Shown: positions 8,010 to 17,372, numbered from the stretch's first letter. The stretch: DNA of 64,000 bases from Gammaproteobacteria bacterium (GCA_029882395.1 JAOUKT010000010.1:1-64000); one strand, 5' to 3'. Notes: generated by a model from the letters alone, not told the origin. Numbers and translations: made by a program.

Positions 8010-8948
8010 TTATTCAAACGCGGCCGCTTCGGCTTCCAGTACCGCCAGGCTGATATGGCGGCCAACATCATCGTGAAAACCAACCCAGTGATGGAAGGCT
8101 GTTAGCTTTTTAAGAATCTGAGGTTTCATCTCAAAGTCACTTAAACCCGCATTATAATGCTGGCTGGCCTGACTATAGACGGTTTCAATATACTGTTTAA
8201 ATTGTTTGACGATACTGACATCGCTGGTTTTGCCGTGGCCGGGTACAAACTGTTTTGCCGGAATTTCAATCGCAATCGCACAGGCTTTTGCGTTGCCACG
8301 AAAGCTGGCATCGTCCATGCTCGGAAGCCGGCCGCTTAACACATTGTCACCCAGAAACAGCACAGACTCTTCTACCACATGAATCATGACATCTGTTTTG
8401 CTATGAGCCTTGGCAGGGGCGTAGATTTTGAAGCTAATGCCGCCTGTTTTCAGCTCATAAGCGTCTTCAACGGCGGTTTCGGGAATCACCGCTTTTGTGC
8501 CGTTAGTGGCACCTTTAGTCAGTCTTGCCAGTAACTCGATCCATTTTGCTGCGTCACCTTTTTTAGCACGGGCAATCATGTCAGGGTGAGCCATAATAAC
8601 AGCGTCAGGGAAAGCCTCAGCAAAGGCCTGATTGCCCAGCCAGTGGTCGCCGTGGATATGCGTGTTTAAGACGTGGGTGACAGGTTTGCTGGTTAATTGA
8701 CGGATCTGGCGCAAGACCATGTTGCCGGTATAGACGCTGGAGCCCGGGTCGATCACCACAACACCGTTATTAGTGATGACAAAACCGGGATTGTTCATGA
8801 AACCCTGGTTTTTTTCATCAGGAAACTGCAGCGGGCCATGAATAACGTAGCTGTTGGCAGAGATTTTTTCAGCCGGGTAATCAGGGATTTCAGCGGCCAG
8901 CACCACTGACTGAGAGAGCAATAATAACAAGATAGAAATGAACTTCAT
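8010..8948 (-). CDS. Secreted metallo-beta-lactamase-fold hydrolase
   Basis: 312-aa protein with a signal peptide (first 19 residues) and the MBL metal motif HIHGDH (H97, H99, D101, H102) after VLNTHIHGDHWLGN; further ligands are likely H in KAHSKTDVMIH and in FVPGHGK. The fold binds two metals and hydrolyses esters, thioesters, amides or sulfur compounds. Overall it resembles the periplasmic quinoprotein-relay/SoxH-like hydrolases, but the substrate cannot be read from the sequence. It is convergent with folK and separated by 83 bases from the pteridine reductase. Confidence 0.85.
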   Translation of the reverse strand: MKFISILLLLLSQSVVLAAEIPDYPAEKISANSYVIHGPLQFPDEKNQGFMNNPGFVITNNGVVVIDPGSSVYTGNMVLRQIRQLTSKPVTHVLNTHIHGDHWLGNQAFAEAFPDAVIMAHPDMIARAKKGDAAKWIELLARLTKGATNGTKAVIPETAVEDAYELKTGGISFKIYAPAKAHSKTDVMIHVVEESVLFLGDNVLSGRLPSMDDASFRGNAKACAIAIEIPAKQFVPGHGKTSDVSIVKQFKQYIETVYSQASQHYNAGLSDFEMKPQILKKLTAFHHWVGFHDDVGRHISLAVLEAEAAAFE

Positions 8949-9031
8949 GGCGTTAATCCAAAGTAAAATAGCAGCTTGATAGCGGCATACTTTATCAGAT
9001 TAGTCCGCAGAGCAAAATATTTCTGAGCGAT

Positions 9032-9790
9032 TTAGATATTCAGGCTGCGGCCACCGTCAACTGGAATAATCTGGCCGGTAATATAATGCGCATCGCGTGT
9101 CAGAAACAATACAGCCGAGGCAATATCTTCTGGCATACCGCTGCGTTTTAAGCTGGTACGCATGATGATGTCCTGCTGCAGCTCAGTCTCAATCTCGTTT
9201 TCTGGCCACATAATGGCTCCCGGCGCGACGCCATTGACACGGATATCAGGGCCGAGCTCTTTGGCCAGTGATTTAGTCATCATCGCCAGCCCGGCTTTCG
9301 CCATACAATAAAGGCTATGGTTTTTCATTGGCCGCTCAGCATGAATATCGACGATGTTGATAATGCTGCCCTGGCTGGCTTTAAGCGCCGGTATAGCGGC
9401 CTGTGATAAAAACAACGGTGCTTTGAGGTTGCTGCCGATCAGGTCATCCCAGTGTTGCTCATTCATTTTACCGATAGGGGTGGGATAGAAACTCGATGCA
9501 TTGTTGACCAGTAAATCGAGCCGTGCCCAGTGCTGCTGGTTTTGTTCAATTAAGAGCGGTAACTCGGCTGTATTGTGAAGATCAAGCCGTAGCGCGATAC
9601 AGGAATTCTGTCGAAGCTGATTCAGCTCACTGGCCAGTGCTTGCGCCTCGTCTTTTGAGCCGCGGTAATGCAGAGTAATGTTCATGCCAGCGGCATGCAG
9701 GGTGCGGGCAATCACGGCTCCAATGCGGCGCGAGGCACCGGTTATCAATGCGGTTTTGTTCTGAAGATCGCTTGCGTTAGAATTGGGCAC
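9032..9790 (-). CDS. Pteridine reductase (FolM-like short-chain dehydrogenase)
   Basis: 252-aa SDR enzyme. The cofactor motif is TGASRRIG (residues 17-24); TGxxxRxG, rather than the usual TGxxxGxG, marks the FolM/PTR1 group that reduces dihydropterins or dihydrofolate with NADPH. NNASSFYPT, YCMAKAG (catalytic Tyr and Lys) and the ending GQIIPVDGGRSL also fit. Likely role: dihydromonapterin or dihydrofolate reduction, which matches folB and folK two genes away. Divergent from the methyltransferase at 9859. Confidence 0.87.
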   Translation of the reverse strand: MPNSNASDLQNKTALITGASRRIGAVIARTLHAAGMNITLHYRGSKDEAQALASELNQLRQNSCIALRLDLHNTAELPLLIEQNQQHWARLDLLVNNASSFYPTPIGKMNEQHWDDLIGSNLKAPLFLSQAAIPALKASQGSIINIVDIHAERPMKNHSLYCMAKAGLAMMTKSLAKELGPDIRVNGVAPGAIMWPENEIETELQQDIIMRTSLKRSGMPEDIASAVLFLTRDAHYITGQIIPVDGGRSLNI

Positions 9791-9858
9791 ATTTTACTCC
9801 GGCTGAAAAGCTAGGTTACAGACTAGAAACAGGACAGCATATTAACACACAAGCCGAT

Positions 9859-11058
9859 ATGGCCGCCTTACCCGAACCAGCAGCAGAACAAAAAACGCAT
9901 AGCCAGAAGCTGCAGCAGAAAATGATCGAAGCGATCAGAGACTCAGACGGCTCGATCGGTTTTGACCGGTATATGGCCATGGCCCTGTACCAGCCGGGGC
10001 TGGGTTATTACGCAGCTGGCGCCCAGAAATTTGGGGCGGCTGGTGATTTTATTACCTCGCCGGAAGTCTCGCCTTTGTTTGCGCAGTGTCTGGCACGGCA
10101 GATACAGCAGGCGATGGTGGCATTGCCCGATGCCGTAGTGATTGAGTTTGGTGCCGGTTCCGGAGCGCTGGCAACGGATTTATTACTGGCGCTGGAAAGC
10201 TCAGGCAGTTTGCCGCAAGCCTACTGGATAGTAGAAGTCAGCGCAGAGTTACAGCAGCGTCAACAGCAAAGGCTGAAGCAAAAATGCGCGCAGCTGCTAG
10301 ACAGGGTGGTCTGGTTGCAGCAACTGCCGGATGAAAGCGTCAATGCCGTGGTGATTGCCAATGAAGTGCTGGATGCAATGCCCGTGCGTGCTTTTGAAAA
10401 ACAAAACGGCGAATTGTTCGAACGAAAAGTCAGCGAAAACAAACATGAATTAAGCTGGCTGAATATGCCGGCTGATGAAAGCCTTAAGGCCGCGCTAAAA
10501 GAAATTGAAGCATCGACAGAACAGCCGCTGCCTGAAAACTACCGTTCTGAATTTAACCCGTCACTTAAACCCTGGCTCAGCAGCGTTGCGGCGATGCTGA
10601 AAAATGGACTGGTATTGCTGATCGATTACGGCTACGACGCCAGTGAATATTACAGTGCTGAGCGTGAGATGGGCACAATGATGTGTTATTACCGGCATCG
10701 GGCACATGACAATGTATTCTTTTACCCGGGGCTGCAGGACATCACAGCATTTGTCGATTTTACAGCGCTGGCAGAATCGGCGTTTGATTGTGGTTTTGAG
10801 GTGATGGGTTATACCACCCAGGCGCAGTTTTTATTTGGCTGTGGGCTGGCAGAAATATTCGAAAACAAAATGGCACAATTGTCAGCAGACTCTGTCAAAC
10901 AACAGCTGCATTTGTCACAGCAGGTCAAAACCCTAACATTGCCCGGCGAAATGGGTGAGCGTTTCAAAGTCATGGCATTGGGGAAAAATTGCCAGACAGA
11001 TGAAACAGGGCAAGGCTTAATGGGTTTCACAGTTGCAGACCTCAGACGCCGTCTTTAA
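9859..11058 (+). CDS. SAM-dependent methyltransferase, MidA/NDUFAF7 family
   Basis: 399-aa COG1565 protein. Typical pieces: IGFDRYMAMALYQPGLGYYAAG, FGAAGDFITSPEVSPLFAQC, the SAM-binding VIEFGAGSGALATDLL, and ANEVLDAMPVRAFE. The mitochondrial homologue methylates an arginine of a complex I subunit; the bacterial role is not settled. It is the first gene of a plus-strand series. The next gene starts 54 bases later with a TTG codon. Confidence 0.9.
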   Translation: MAALPEPAAEQKTHSQKLQQKMIEAIRDSDGSIGFDRYMAMALYQPGLGYYAAGAQKFGAAGDFITSPEVSPLFAQCLARQIQQAMVALPDAVVIEFGAGSGALATDLLLALESSGSLPQAYWIVEVSAELQQRQQQRLKQKCAQLLDRVVWLQQLPDESVNAVVIANEVLDAMPVRAFEKQNGELFERKVSENKHELSWLNMPADESLKAALKEIEASTEQPLPENYRSEFNPSLKPWLSSVAAMLKNGLVLLIDYGYDASEYYSAEREMGTMMCYYRHRAHDNVFFYPGLQDITAFVDFTALAESAFDCGFEVMGYTTQAQFLFGCGLAEIFENKMAQLSADSVKQQLHLSQQVKTLTLPGEMGERFKVMALGKNCQTDETGQGLMGFTVADLRRRL

Positions 11059-11112
11059 CAGCCAGTGGCAGAAAAAATAATTAAAAAACAGTATAAATTA
11101 TAGGAAAATATT

Positions 11113-11907
11113 TTGGATTTAATACAGATAGTTGTTTTAGCATTGGTACAGGGGTTAACTGAATTTCTGCCAATATCCAGTTCAGCGCATTTGATTTTGG
11201 TACCCTTATTAAGCGAGTGGCAAGACCAGGGCCTGGCGTTTGATGTCGCGGTACACGTTGGCACCTTATTGGCGGTAGTGCTTTATTTCAGAAAAGAGCT
11301 GGCAGACATGGCTGTCGACTGGTTTGGCTCGATACAGGGCAAACATACTGATAACAGCCGTCTGGCATGGGCTGTTTTGTTTGGCACCATTCCGGTGGGT
11401 TTATGTGGTTTATTGTTTAATGGTTTTATCAAAGAGGCACTGCGCGGCGCGATGGTGATTGCGGCAACGCAGTTTGTTTTTGCGGCATTGCTCTGGTGGG
11501 CAGACAGCAAAGGCCGTCGTAACCGCAATGAATACAGCATCCGCTGGAAGGATGTATTGATTATTGGCGTGGCGCAGGCAATCGCGCTCATCCCAGGAGT
11601 GTCGCGCTCAGGCATAACAATCACAGCGGCGCTGATGATAGGTTTAACACGAGATGCCGCCGCGCGTTTTTCATTTCTGTTGTCGATACCGGTGATTGTG
11701 TTCGCAGGCGGCCTGGAAACCCTGCATTATTTATCGGTGGCGAAAGGCGGTGATTATTCCTCACTGATTATCGGTGCTATCATTTCCGGCATCAGTGCTT
11801 TTGCCTGTATTCACTATTTCCTTAAGTTGCTTGATAAAATTGGCATGATGCCATTCGTTGTCTATCGATTTATACTGGGCATGGTGTTAGTTATTATGTT
11901 TATTTAG
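11113..11907 (+). CDS. uppP: Undecaprenyl-diphosphatase
   Basis: 264-aa integral membrane phosphatase (BacA/UppP) that recycles undecaprenyl pyrophosphate for peptidoglycan and polysaccharide synthesis. The start codon is TTG at 11113 with AGGA eight bases ahead. Motifs: GLTEFLPISSSAHL (the E-x3-E-like and PxSSxAH region) and PGVSRSGITI (PGxSRSG phosphatase motif). At least seven hydrophobic segments follow the family pattern. It is followed by the vanZ-like gene after 12 bases. Confidence 0.96.
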   Translation: MDLIQIVVLALVQGLTEFLPISSSAHLILVPLLSEWQDQGLAFDVAVHVGTLLAVVLYFRKELADMAVDWFGSIQGKHTDNSRLAWAVLFGTIPVGLCGLLFNGFIKEALRGAMVIAATQFVFAALLWWADSKGRRNRNEYSIRWKDVLIIGVAQAIALIPGVSRSGITITAALMIGLTRDAAARFSFLLSIPVIVFAGGLETLHYLSVAKGGDYSSLIIGAIISGISAFACIHYFLKLLDKIGMMPFVVYRFILGMVLVIMFI

Positions 11908-11919
11908 GATGGTCATTAT

Positions 11920-12339
11920 ATGAGTGCTACAACTTCACCGTTCGAAGGTCAAAAATTAAAATATTTCTGGCTCTGGTTACTGCTGGGCTATTTGTATCTG
12001 GCCTATATCATTTTCGGTTCATTAACACCCAGCCCGGTAGAGGTGCATATTGATGACTTTGATAAAATCATGCACTTTTCAGCTTACGCCATACTGATGA
12101 TGTGGTTTGCGATGATATTTTATAATGCCCGTGCCCGTGTGCTGCATGCGGTGGCGTTTGTGGCGCTTGGCGTCGCGTTGGAATTTGCGCAGCAAGCTGG
12201 CGGTGTGCGTTATTTTGAATTCAGTGACATGGTCGCCAATAGTCTCGGTGTGCTCGCCGGTTATGCCGTGACCAGAGGCTGTGGCAAATACCATTTGCTA
12301 CGTATCGAACAAAAATTGTTGAACAAGGCTTCTGCATAA
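11920..12339 (+). CDS. VanZ-like membrane protein
   Basis: 139-aa protein with about four membrane segments. DKIMHFSAYAILMMWFA and ALEFAQQ...RYFEFSDMVANSLGVLAGY match the VanZ-like family (the H in K-x-x-H-F and the D in D-x-x-x-N-x-x-G are typical). Function is not known in this context; VanZ itself gives low-level teicoplanin resistance. Its stop overlaps the cmoA start by one base (TAATG). Confidence 0.85.
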   Translation: MSATTSPFEGQKLKYFWLWLLLGYLYLAYIIFGSLTPSPVEVHIDDFDKIMHFSAYAILMMWFAMIFYNARARVLHAVAFVALGVALEFAQQAGGVRYFEFSDMVANSLGVLAGYAVTRGCGKYHLLRIEQKLLNKASA

Positions 12340-13058
12340 TGTCGAAAGACAGTATTTATTCAAAACGGCAGAATGTGGTGGATTTTGTCTTTGATGAAAA
12401 TGTCGCCAATGTTTTCACTGATATGATCCGCCGTTCTGTACCTGGTTATGAAAGTATCATCACCATGCTCGGAGTGTTTGCAGAACAATACGTGCAAGAC
12501 AATTCGGCTGTCTATGACCTGGGCTGTTCATTAGGAGCCGCTACTTTATCAATGCGTGCAAGGTTGCTGCATAAAAATTGCCAGATGATAGCGATTGATA
12601 ATTCAGAGGCAATGGCAGAAAGATGTCAGCAGAATATTGGTTTGCAAGAAGGGCCTGATGTGAGCGTGAGCTGTGCCGATATACGCGAAATAGAATTTGA
12701 AGCGGCTTCACTGTCAGTGCTGAACTTCACCTTGCAGTTTTTACCGCTTAACGATCGCGAACTGTTGTTGAAAAAAATAGCAGACAATACCTTGCCACGC
12801 GGCGCACTGGTATTATCAGAAAAAATCAAATTCAATGACAGCGGCGAAGCACAGCTAAATGAAGAGCTGCACCTGGCCTTTAAAAAAGCCAATGGCTATA
12901 GTGAGCTAGAAATTGCGCAAAAACGCTCGGCTATTGAAAATGTTTTGATACCCGAAACGCTTAATGTGCACCTTGAGAGACTGAGTTCTGCTGGCTTTTC
13001 TCAGGCAGTGGTTTGGTTTCAGTGTTTTAACTTTGTTTCGATCATTGCGATTAAATAA
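12339..13058 (+). CDS. cmoA: Carboxy-S-adenosyl-L-methionine synthase
   Basis: 239 aa. CmoA makes carboxy-SAM from SAM and prephenate; CmoB uses it to modify U34 of tRNAs. It opens MSKDSIYSKRQNVVDFVFDE, has the SAM motif VYDLGCSLGAAT, and ends near FQCFNFVSIIAIK, all as in the E. coli protein. The ATG overlaps the stop of the VanZ-like gene, and cmoB follows 89 bases later. Confidence 0.95.
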   Translation: MSKDSIYSKRQNVVDFVFDENVANVFTDMIRRSVPGYESIITMLGVFAEQYVQDNSAVYDLGCSLGAATLSMRARLLHKNCQMIAIDNSEAMAERCQQNIGLQEGPDVSVSCADIREIEFEAASLSVLNFTLQFLPLNDRELLLKKIADNTLPRGALVLSEKIKFNDSGEAQLNEELHLAFKKANGYSELEIAQKRSAIENVLIPETLNVHLERLSSAGFSQAVVWFQCFNFVSIIAIK

Positions 13059-13147
13059 GTGTCGCAGCCTTTACTATTTTATTTTGTCATTATCCGAGCA
13101 TGGCTAGGGCAGAGACCGATTGTATTAACAGCAAGTAAAAGTAGCCA

Positions 13148-14140
13148 ATGAAATCGACGATTGATTATTCGCCATTGTTCGAAAAACTAAAAGATACTGA
13201 GCTTGAGCCCTGGCTTGCTGCATTGCCCGTGCAGCTGGATGAAAAACTCTATAATATTAATCATGGCGATATGTCGGCATGGGAAGCCGTGCTCGAATTA
13301 TTACCGACAATAATACCAGAGGCTATCGAACTGACAGCGTCAGCAATAAAAATTGGTGGCGGCGGAGAGCTCGATGACGCATCAAAAAAGCAGCTGAAGG
13401 AAAAACTGCAGGTTTTAATGCCCTGGCGTAAAGGCCCATTCGATTTATTCGGTGTGTATATCGATACCGAATGGCGTTCTGACTGGAAATGGCAGCGGCT
13501 TGAGAAATCACTGTCGCCATTGAAGGGCCGGAAAATCCTCGACGTCGGCTGTGGTAACGGTTACCACCTGTGGCGCATGGCGGCGCATCAGCCTGAGCTG
13601 GTAATCGGTGTCGATCCGGGTTTGAAATATGTTTATCAGTTTGAAATCATGCGGCGTTATATCAACAAAGCTGTCGGCAATGATAACGCCTTTTTACTAC
13701 CGTTAGGGATTGAAGACGTACCGGCTTTAAAAGCCTTTGATACTGTTTTTTCAATGGGGGTTTTCTATCACCGCAAATCGCCGATTGATCATTTAATTGA
13801 ATTGCGTGATTGCCTGCGCAGCGGTGGTGAGCTGGTGCTGGAAACCTTGATTATCGATGGTAAAGATGGGGAGGTGTTATTGCCGGAAGATCGTTATGCG
13901 CAAATGCGTAATGTCTGGTTTTTGCCAAGTGTACCAACATTAGAGGCCTGGATGAAACGCTGTGGTTATAAAAATATCCGTGTAGTAGATGTTAGTGTCA
14001 CCACAATTGAAGAACAGCGTTCAACTGAGTGGATGAATTTTCATTCACTGCAGCAGTTTTTAGATCCGGCAGATCACACGAAGACGATAGAGGGGTATCC
14101 GGCGCCGAAGAGGGTGGTGGTTATGGCGGAGGCGCCGTAG
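13148..14140 (+). CDS. cmoB: tRNA U34 carboxymethyltransferase
   Basis: 330-aa enzyme that transfers the carboxymethyl group of carboxy-SAM to 5-hydroxyuridine at tRNA position 34, giving cmo5U. LMPWRKGPFDLFGVYIDTEW, the SAM motif KILDVGCGNGYHLWRM, VFSMGVFYHRKSPIDHL and the C-terminal GYPAPKRVVVMAEAP are the family landmarks. Length equals that of the E. coli protein (323 aa) within a few residues. Last gene of the plus-strand series. Confidence 0.96.
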   Translation: MKSTIDYSPLFEKLKDTELEPWLAALPVQLDEKLYNINHGDMSAWEAVLELLPTIIPEAIELTASAIKIGGGGELDDASKKQLKEKLQVLMPWRKGPFDLFGVYIDTEWRSDWKWQRLEKSLSPLKGRKILDVGCGNGYHLWRMAAHQPELVIGVDPGLKYVYQFEIMRRYINKAVGNDNAFLLPLGIEDVPALKAFDTVFSMGVFYHRKSPIDHLIELRDCLRSGGELVLETLIIDGKDGEVLLPEDRYAQMRNVWFLPSVPTLEAWMKRCGYKNIRVVDVSVTTIEEQRSTEWMNFHSLQQFLDPADHTKTIEGYPAPKRVVVMAEAP

Positions 14141-14284
14141 GTCTAGTTTATTGTAGCTTGGGGTAAAACCTTAAAGAGCAAAGGCTATAAATCCGTATGC
14201 TTTTTCTGTCTTGCTGTTTCTGTAAAGAGTTATATATTCACTAATGATTGATTTATGAAGTAGCAGTATCTTCAAATTTTATGC

Positions 14285-15190
14285 TTATGGGGTTGTATAC
14301 AGGTAGTAATTACCATTATGCGACCAGTTGTATACAGACCACACGCTACCCCCATGTAAACCGGGGTCAATCAGTCCATCAATTCGTTTGTCAATATAAA
14401 TGGTAAAATCACATAAGTCATTAGGGTAATAAGTATTCACACTACCGAAATCTTCATATAGTATTTGATATAGGCCCTGATCGGGAATGTCATAGACATT
14501 AAAACTTGCGCAATCATTTCCGTTAATATTAGTCCAAGAAAATTGTAATGCCACCGATGAGTTTTCAGTTACTGGCTCCCATTGAATCTGAATTGTATCT
14601 GTTGTTCTTGAATAGACCTCATTACCAATCGGGGATGTGATGGTTATGTGTTGCGGTACTTGAAGTATATTTCCTTCTGAATCCACATGATTTGGCCTTT
14701 TTATTTTTACTTCTGCCGTATCTCCAATAATTGTGTGTTCGGGGAATGTAATTGAATAATAATAATCGTATTCAGGGTCGCAATCAAACAGCCAGCAAAG
14801 AGCATCCTCTAAACAAGGATAACCAGGTGCGCAGTTTTCTATTTCATGTTCAATTAAGTCTGGTGAATATTCGACACTATCGATAACAACTACAAGCTCA
14901 TCGCCATGTGCGAGTATTAACTCATCAACATTATGAATCACATTGCCAGAACTAAGTAGCGTTTCACTATGTTTATAAAGATCTATTCTAAATGAGATAT
15001 GTAAATTGGATTTTGTTAACCTAGCTTCAAGCTCAATATTACTGGTTTCGATACTACTAATTTCAACATTACTGGTTTCTGTTTGCCCCTGTTCCTCACT
15101 CGATTCTGGTTCCGGTATGACTACGCAACCAACAAGGAGTAAAGTATATATAGAAATTAGAAAAACATTATGTTTGATATTTGCTGTCAT
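14285..15190 (-). CDS. Hypothetical lipoprotein
   Basis: About 301 aa from the ATG at 15190 (a further in-frame ATG at 15205 is less likely, since it puts five charged or polar residues before the signal). The lipobox LLVGC gives an acylated cysteine; the next residues are VIPEPESSEEQGQ, favouring the outer membrane. A Thr/Ser/Glu-rich tract with the near repeat ETSNVEISSIETSNIELE follows. Two Cys-rich segments (CAPGYPCLEDALCWLFDC) and an Ig-like stretch (ITITSPIGNEVYSRTT...IQIQWEP) suggest a secreted beta protein. No family recognised. AT content looks higher than in neighbouring housekeeping genes. Confidence 0.72.
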   Translation of the reverse strand: MTANIKHNVFLISIYTLLLVGCVVIPEPESSEEQGQTETSNVEISSIETSNIELEARLTKSNLHISFRIDLYKHSETLLSSGNVIHNVDELILAHGDELVVVIDSVEYSPDLIEHEIENCAPGYPCLEDALCWLFDCDPEYDYYYSITFPEHTIIGDTAEVKIKRPNHVDSEGNILQVPQHITITSPIGNEVYSRTTDTIQIQWEPVTENSSVALQFSWTNINGNDCASFNVYDIPDQGLYQILYEDFGSVNTYYPNDLCDFTIYIDKRIDGLIDPGLHGGSVWSVYNWSHNGNYYLYTTP

Positions 15191-15205
15191 TTTTAATTCA
15201 TGCAT

Positions 15206-15670
15206 TATTTATATGTTGTAACTATAGCAATGTAATCAATATAAAATAGCGCATTAAACTGACAGCTTTGTAGGAATTATCTGATTCGGGAATATGGAAT
15301 GCAGGTTCAATTCGTAGCTTGATCTGTAGTATGGGGATTAACAAAAAGATCAAGGAAAAAGTCAAAGGCGTAGGTGGCTGAGCGACTGCAGATTACTTTT
15401 CTATCTACAGCAATAGAAAATCAACCAAAAGAGTGCCGCCCAGTTAATCAATCTCTCATTAGAAAACAATGAAAGATTCATCATTAGCCGAAATATTTCG
15501 GCTGCGACGTTCAAATTAGCTATGCAATTTTCCGTTTGTATTTTACACGGGACGAAAGGAGAGCATCATTGAAATGCGAGTAACAATAAAGACAGTCATC
15601 ACAGAAAACTCCGAAAGTATTACTCCTTGCTCGGCTTGCTCAAATGGGGAGAGTGGGTCAAAATCTTAAA
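15206..15670. other. Intergenic region without a recognisable gene
   Basis: No ORF with a convincing start or product is seen. The one notable item is a perfect 18-base palindrome AGCCGAAATATTTCGGCT at 15486-15503. The heptamer array begins at its right edge. Confidence 0.6.
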
Positions 15671-15730
15671 GACTTAGGACTTAGGACTTAGGACTTAGGA
15701 CTTAGGACTTAAGACTTAAGACTTAAGTCC
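15671..15730. repeat. Heptamer tandem array 1
   Basis: Five copies of GACTTAG are followed by three of GACTTAA and a final GTCC. Read on the other strand, the units are AGTCCTA and AGTCTTA, so this array belongs to the same AGTC-xxx family as the arrays at 30911-31090 and 46442-46513. It lies between the 3' end of the gene at 15762 and the upstream region of the lipoprotein gene. Confidence 0.95.
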
Positions 15731-15761
15731 AGAAGTGATAAAGCTGGTGATGGCGGGCAGC

Positions 15762-16100
15762 TTAGTGTCCGAGGTATTGCTCTACAAGAAAAGCGGTTCT
15801 GTCGTGGAGATGTTCTTCAAAGTCATTGATGTTTTTAGAAAATAGCTTTAGGTATCTGCCTGCTTTGTCATGAGATAGCTTTTTGTGGTTGATGTTGTAT
15901 TCCATTTCCGGCAACGTTTTATTGGTCCTTGGCACAATGTGCCAGTGAACAAGGTTTGGTTCGATACTGCTGACCTGCTCTTCTACGTACTGACAAAAGT
16001 CATTGACGTGCTCTTCACCGCTGGGGCCAAGGCAGCCTGCTTCTATGCGGAAAATGACAGTGAGCTTTTTTTCATCGGGTAATGTCAGCCTGGCGTTCAT
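15762..16100 (-). CDS. Conserved hypothetical protein
   Basis: About 112 aa from the ATG at 16100 (GGAA six bases ahead); an upstream in-frame TTG at 16112 is less likely. Soluble, with no signal peptide. The stretch VHWHIVPRTNKTLPEMEYNI looks structured and conserved in style, but I cannot assign a family. The gene stands alone, with an inverted repeat in its promoter region and a heptamer array just after its stop. Confidence 0.6.
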   Translation of the reverse strand: MNARLTLPDEKKLTVIFRIEAGCLGPSGEEHVNDFCQYVEEQVSSIEPNLVHWHIVPRTNKTLPEMEYNINHKKLSHDKAGRYLKLFSKNINDFEEHLHDRTAFLVEQYLGH

Positions 16101-16127
16101 GCGAATTTCCAATATAAAAGTGGGATA

Positions 16128-16179
16128 TACGAGTTCGCTATCTGGATATTACTATCGTGCTGATAGCGAGTTACTCGTA
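16128..16179. repeat. Inverted repeat upstream of the gene at 15762-16100
   Basis: Left arm TACGAGTTCGCTATC (16128-16142) and right arm GATAGCGAGTTACTCGTA (16162-16179) pair across a 19-base loop, with a three-base bulge in the right arm. It starts 28 bases upstream of the ATG, so it may be a leader hairpin or an operator. Confidence 0.65.
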
Positions 16180-16688
16180 AATTAACCGTGAACAGAAACA
16201 ACTCTACTGAATTTTAGAAGATTAAATATTAATATTTTATGTAAACTGTTAAATTTTTGTGAAATTAACTGGCGACGTATCGATGCGGTCCGTCGTTTGC
16301 TGTGAAGTGTGAACAGCCGTAACTTTTGCCGGTGTATTACAAAGTCAAAGGCATCGAACAGTGAATGATGTCATGGGTCTTTAAGTTGTTAAAATAAAAG
16401 CATTTATTTAAGCATGTTTATTATGTGTCTATGCTAAAGCCAAGCACTAGCGTTAGCCAAAATGAAAGCTTTCCCGGAGTCGGTCAGTCTCAGGCTTGTT
16501 TGACTTTGTGCTAAGAAAGATTAAAGCTAAACGCCTGTATCGCGATTCGAAAATCAAACAAAACGCTCGATCTGACTGAAGTTGGTAAAAAACCGTTATA
16601 AGGTTTTGATATTCGTCAAAATCAAAAAAACTATCCATGATACGATAAATATTATAGAAAATTCTGTATGCACTACTAGTGACGGTAA
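16180..16688. other. AT-rich intergenic region, no gene recognised
   Basis: About 510 bases between divergent genes. A 61-codon ORF on the minus strand (16453-16638) has no ribosome site and no recognisable features. No tRNA, terminator or repeat is evident. Confidence 0.55.
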
Positions 16689-17099
16689 ATGCAACACATA
16701 AGCCAGGATGGGCTAACTATCTTTGGTGAGATGATGTTAACAAGTGAAAATTTTGATTTTGATGAGTGGCTCAAGCTGGCAAAAAACGATGTTGATGCTT
16801 TTGAAATAAAGCGCGATGAATATATAAAACAATTTATTGCACAGGCACCGGAAAAATATCACAAGCGCATGAGTGGTGTTCAATGGCGAATTGATATGGA
16901 GCGCAATCTTACTGATTCATCTCTGGCATCATGCCTGAAAATATATGGGCAAATGTGGGACAGTTTGTGTGGTGACGATGGCTTATGCGAGAAAATGGAG
17001 TCTTTTCTATTGTATGTGGAGTCTGCCGATGTGTTTTGTGATGAAAGCCTCGACAGAAAAAATACTTGCGTTACATCTAATGTGGTTAATTATCGATAA
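16689..17099 (+). CDS. DUF3135 family protein
   Basis: Up to 136 aa, cytoplasmic. FDFDEWLKLAKNDVDAFE, KRMSGVQWRIDMERN and the S-L-A-S-C-L-K-I-x-x-x-M-W-D segment match the DUF3135 family of gammaproteobacteria, whose function is unknown. The conserved part begins around residue 22, and GGTGAG precedes the tandem ATGs at 16731/16734, so the true protein may start there (about 121 aa). The C-terminal 35 residues with four cysteines lie beyond the usual domain. Confidence 0.72.
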   Translation: MQHISQDGLTIFGEMMLTSENFDFDEWLKLAKNDVDAFEIKRDEYIKQFIAQAPEKYHKRMSGVQWRIDMERNLTDSSLASCLKIYGQMWDSLCGDDGLCEKMESFLLYVESADVFCDESLDRKNTCVTSNVVNYR

Positions 17100-17372
17100 A
17101 TCATCAAATGCGGAATGTAGAATGCTATTCTGATTGCGATGTTGCTCCACTGGCGATTGAAATAATCGGCTGATGCGGCAATTTGTTTCTAAGTCATTTC
17201 GTATCTGATTTATTGTCTTTTAAGAAATAAATGTCTGCCACAAAGGTAGCATATATCGGCTGGCTACTAGACTTTGCCATGAGCTAGTGTTGTAGTGGGG
17301 AAGATGATTTCAAATCAAGCGGCGCCGTTATTAAATCAGACATAACGGCTCCGATGATATTGCTGAAAATAA

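Noticed and set aside
15290-15330. tRNA-like T-loop (GGTTCAATTC)
   Set aside because: No acceptor, D or anticodon stems can be formed around it.
16453-16638. Minus-strand ORF of 61 codons
   Set aside because: No ribosome site, no family features and no conserved context.
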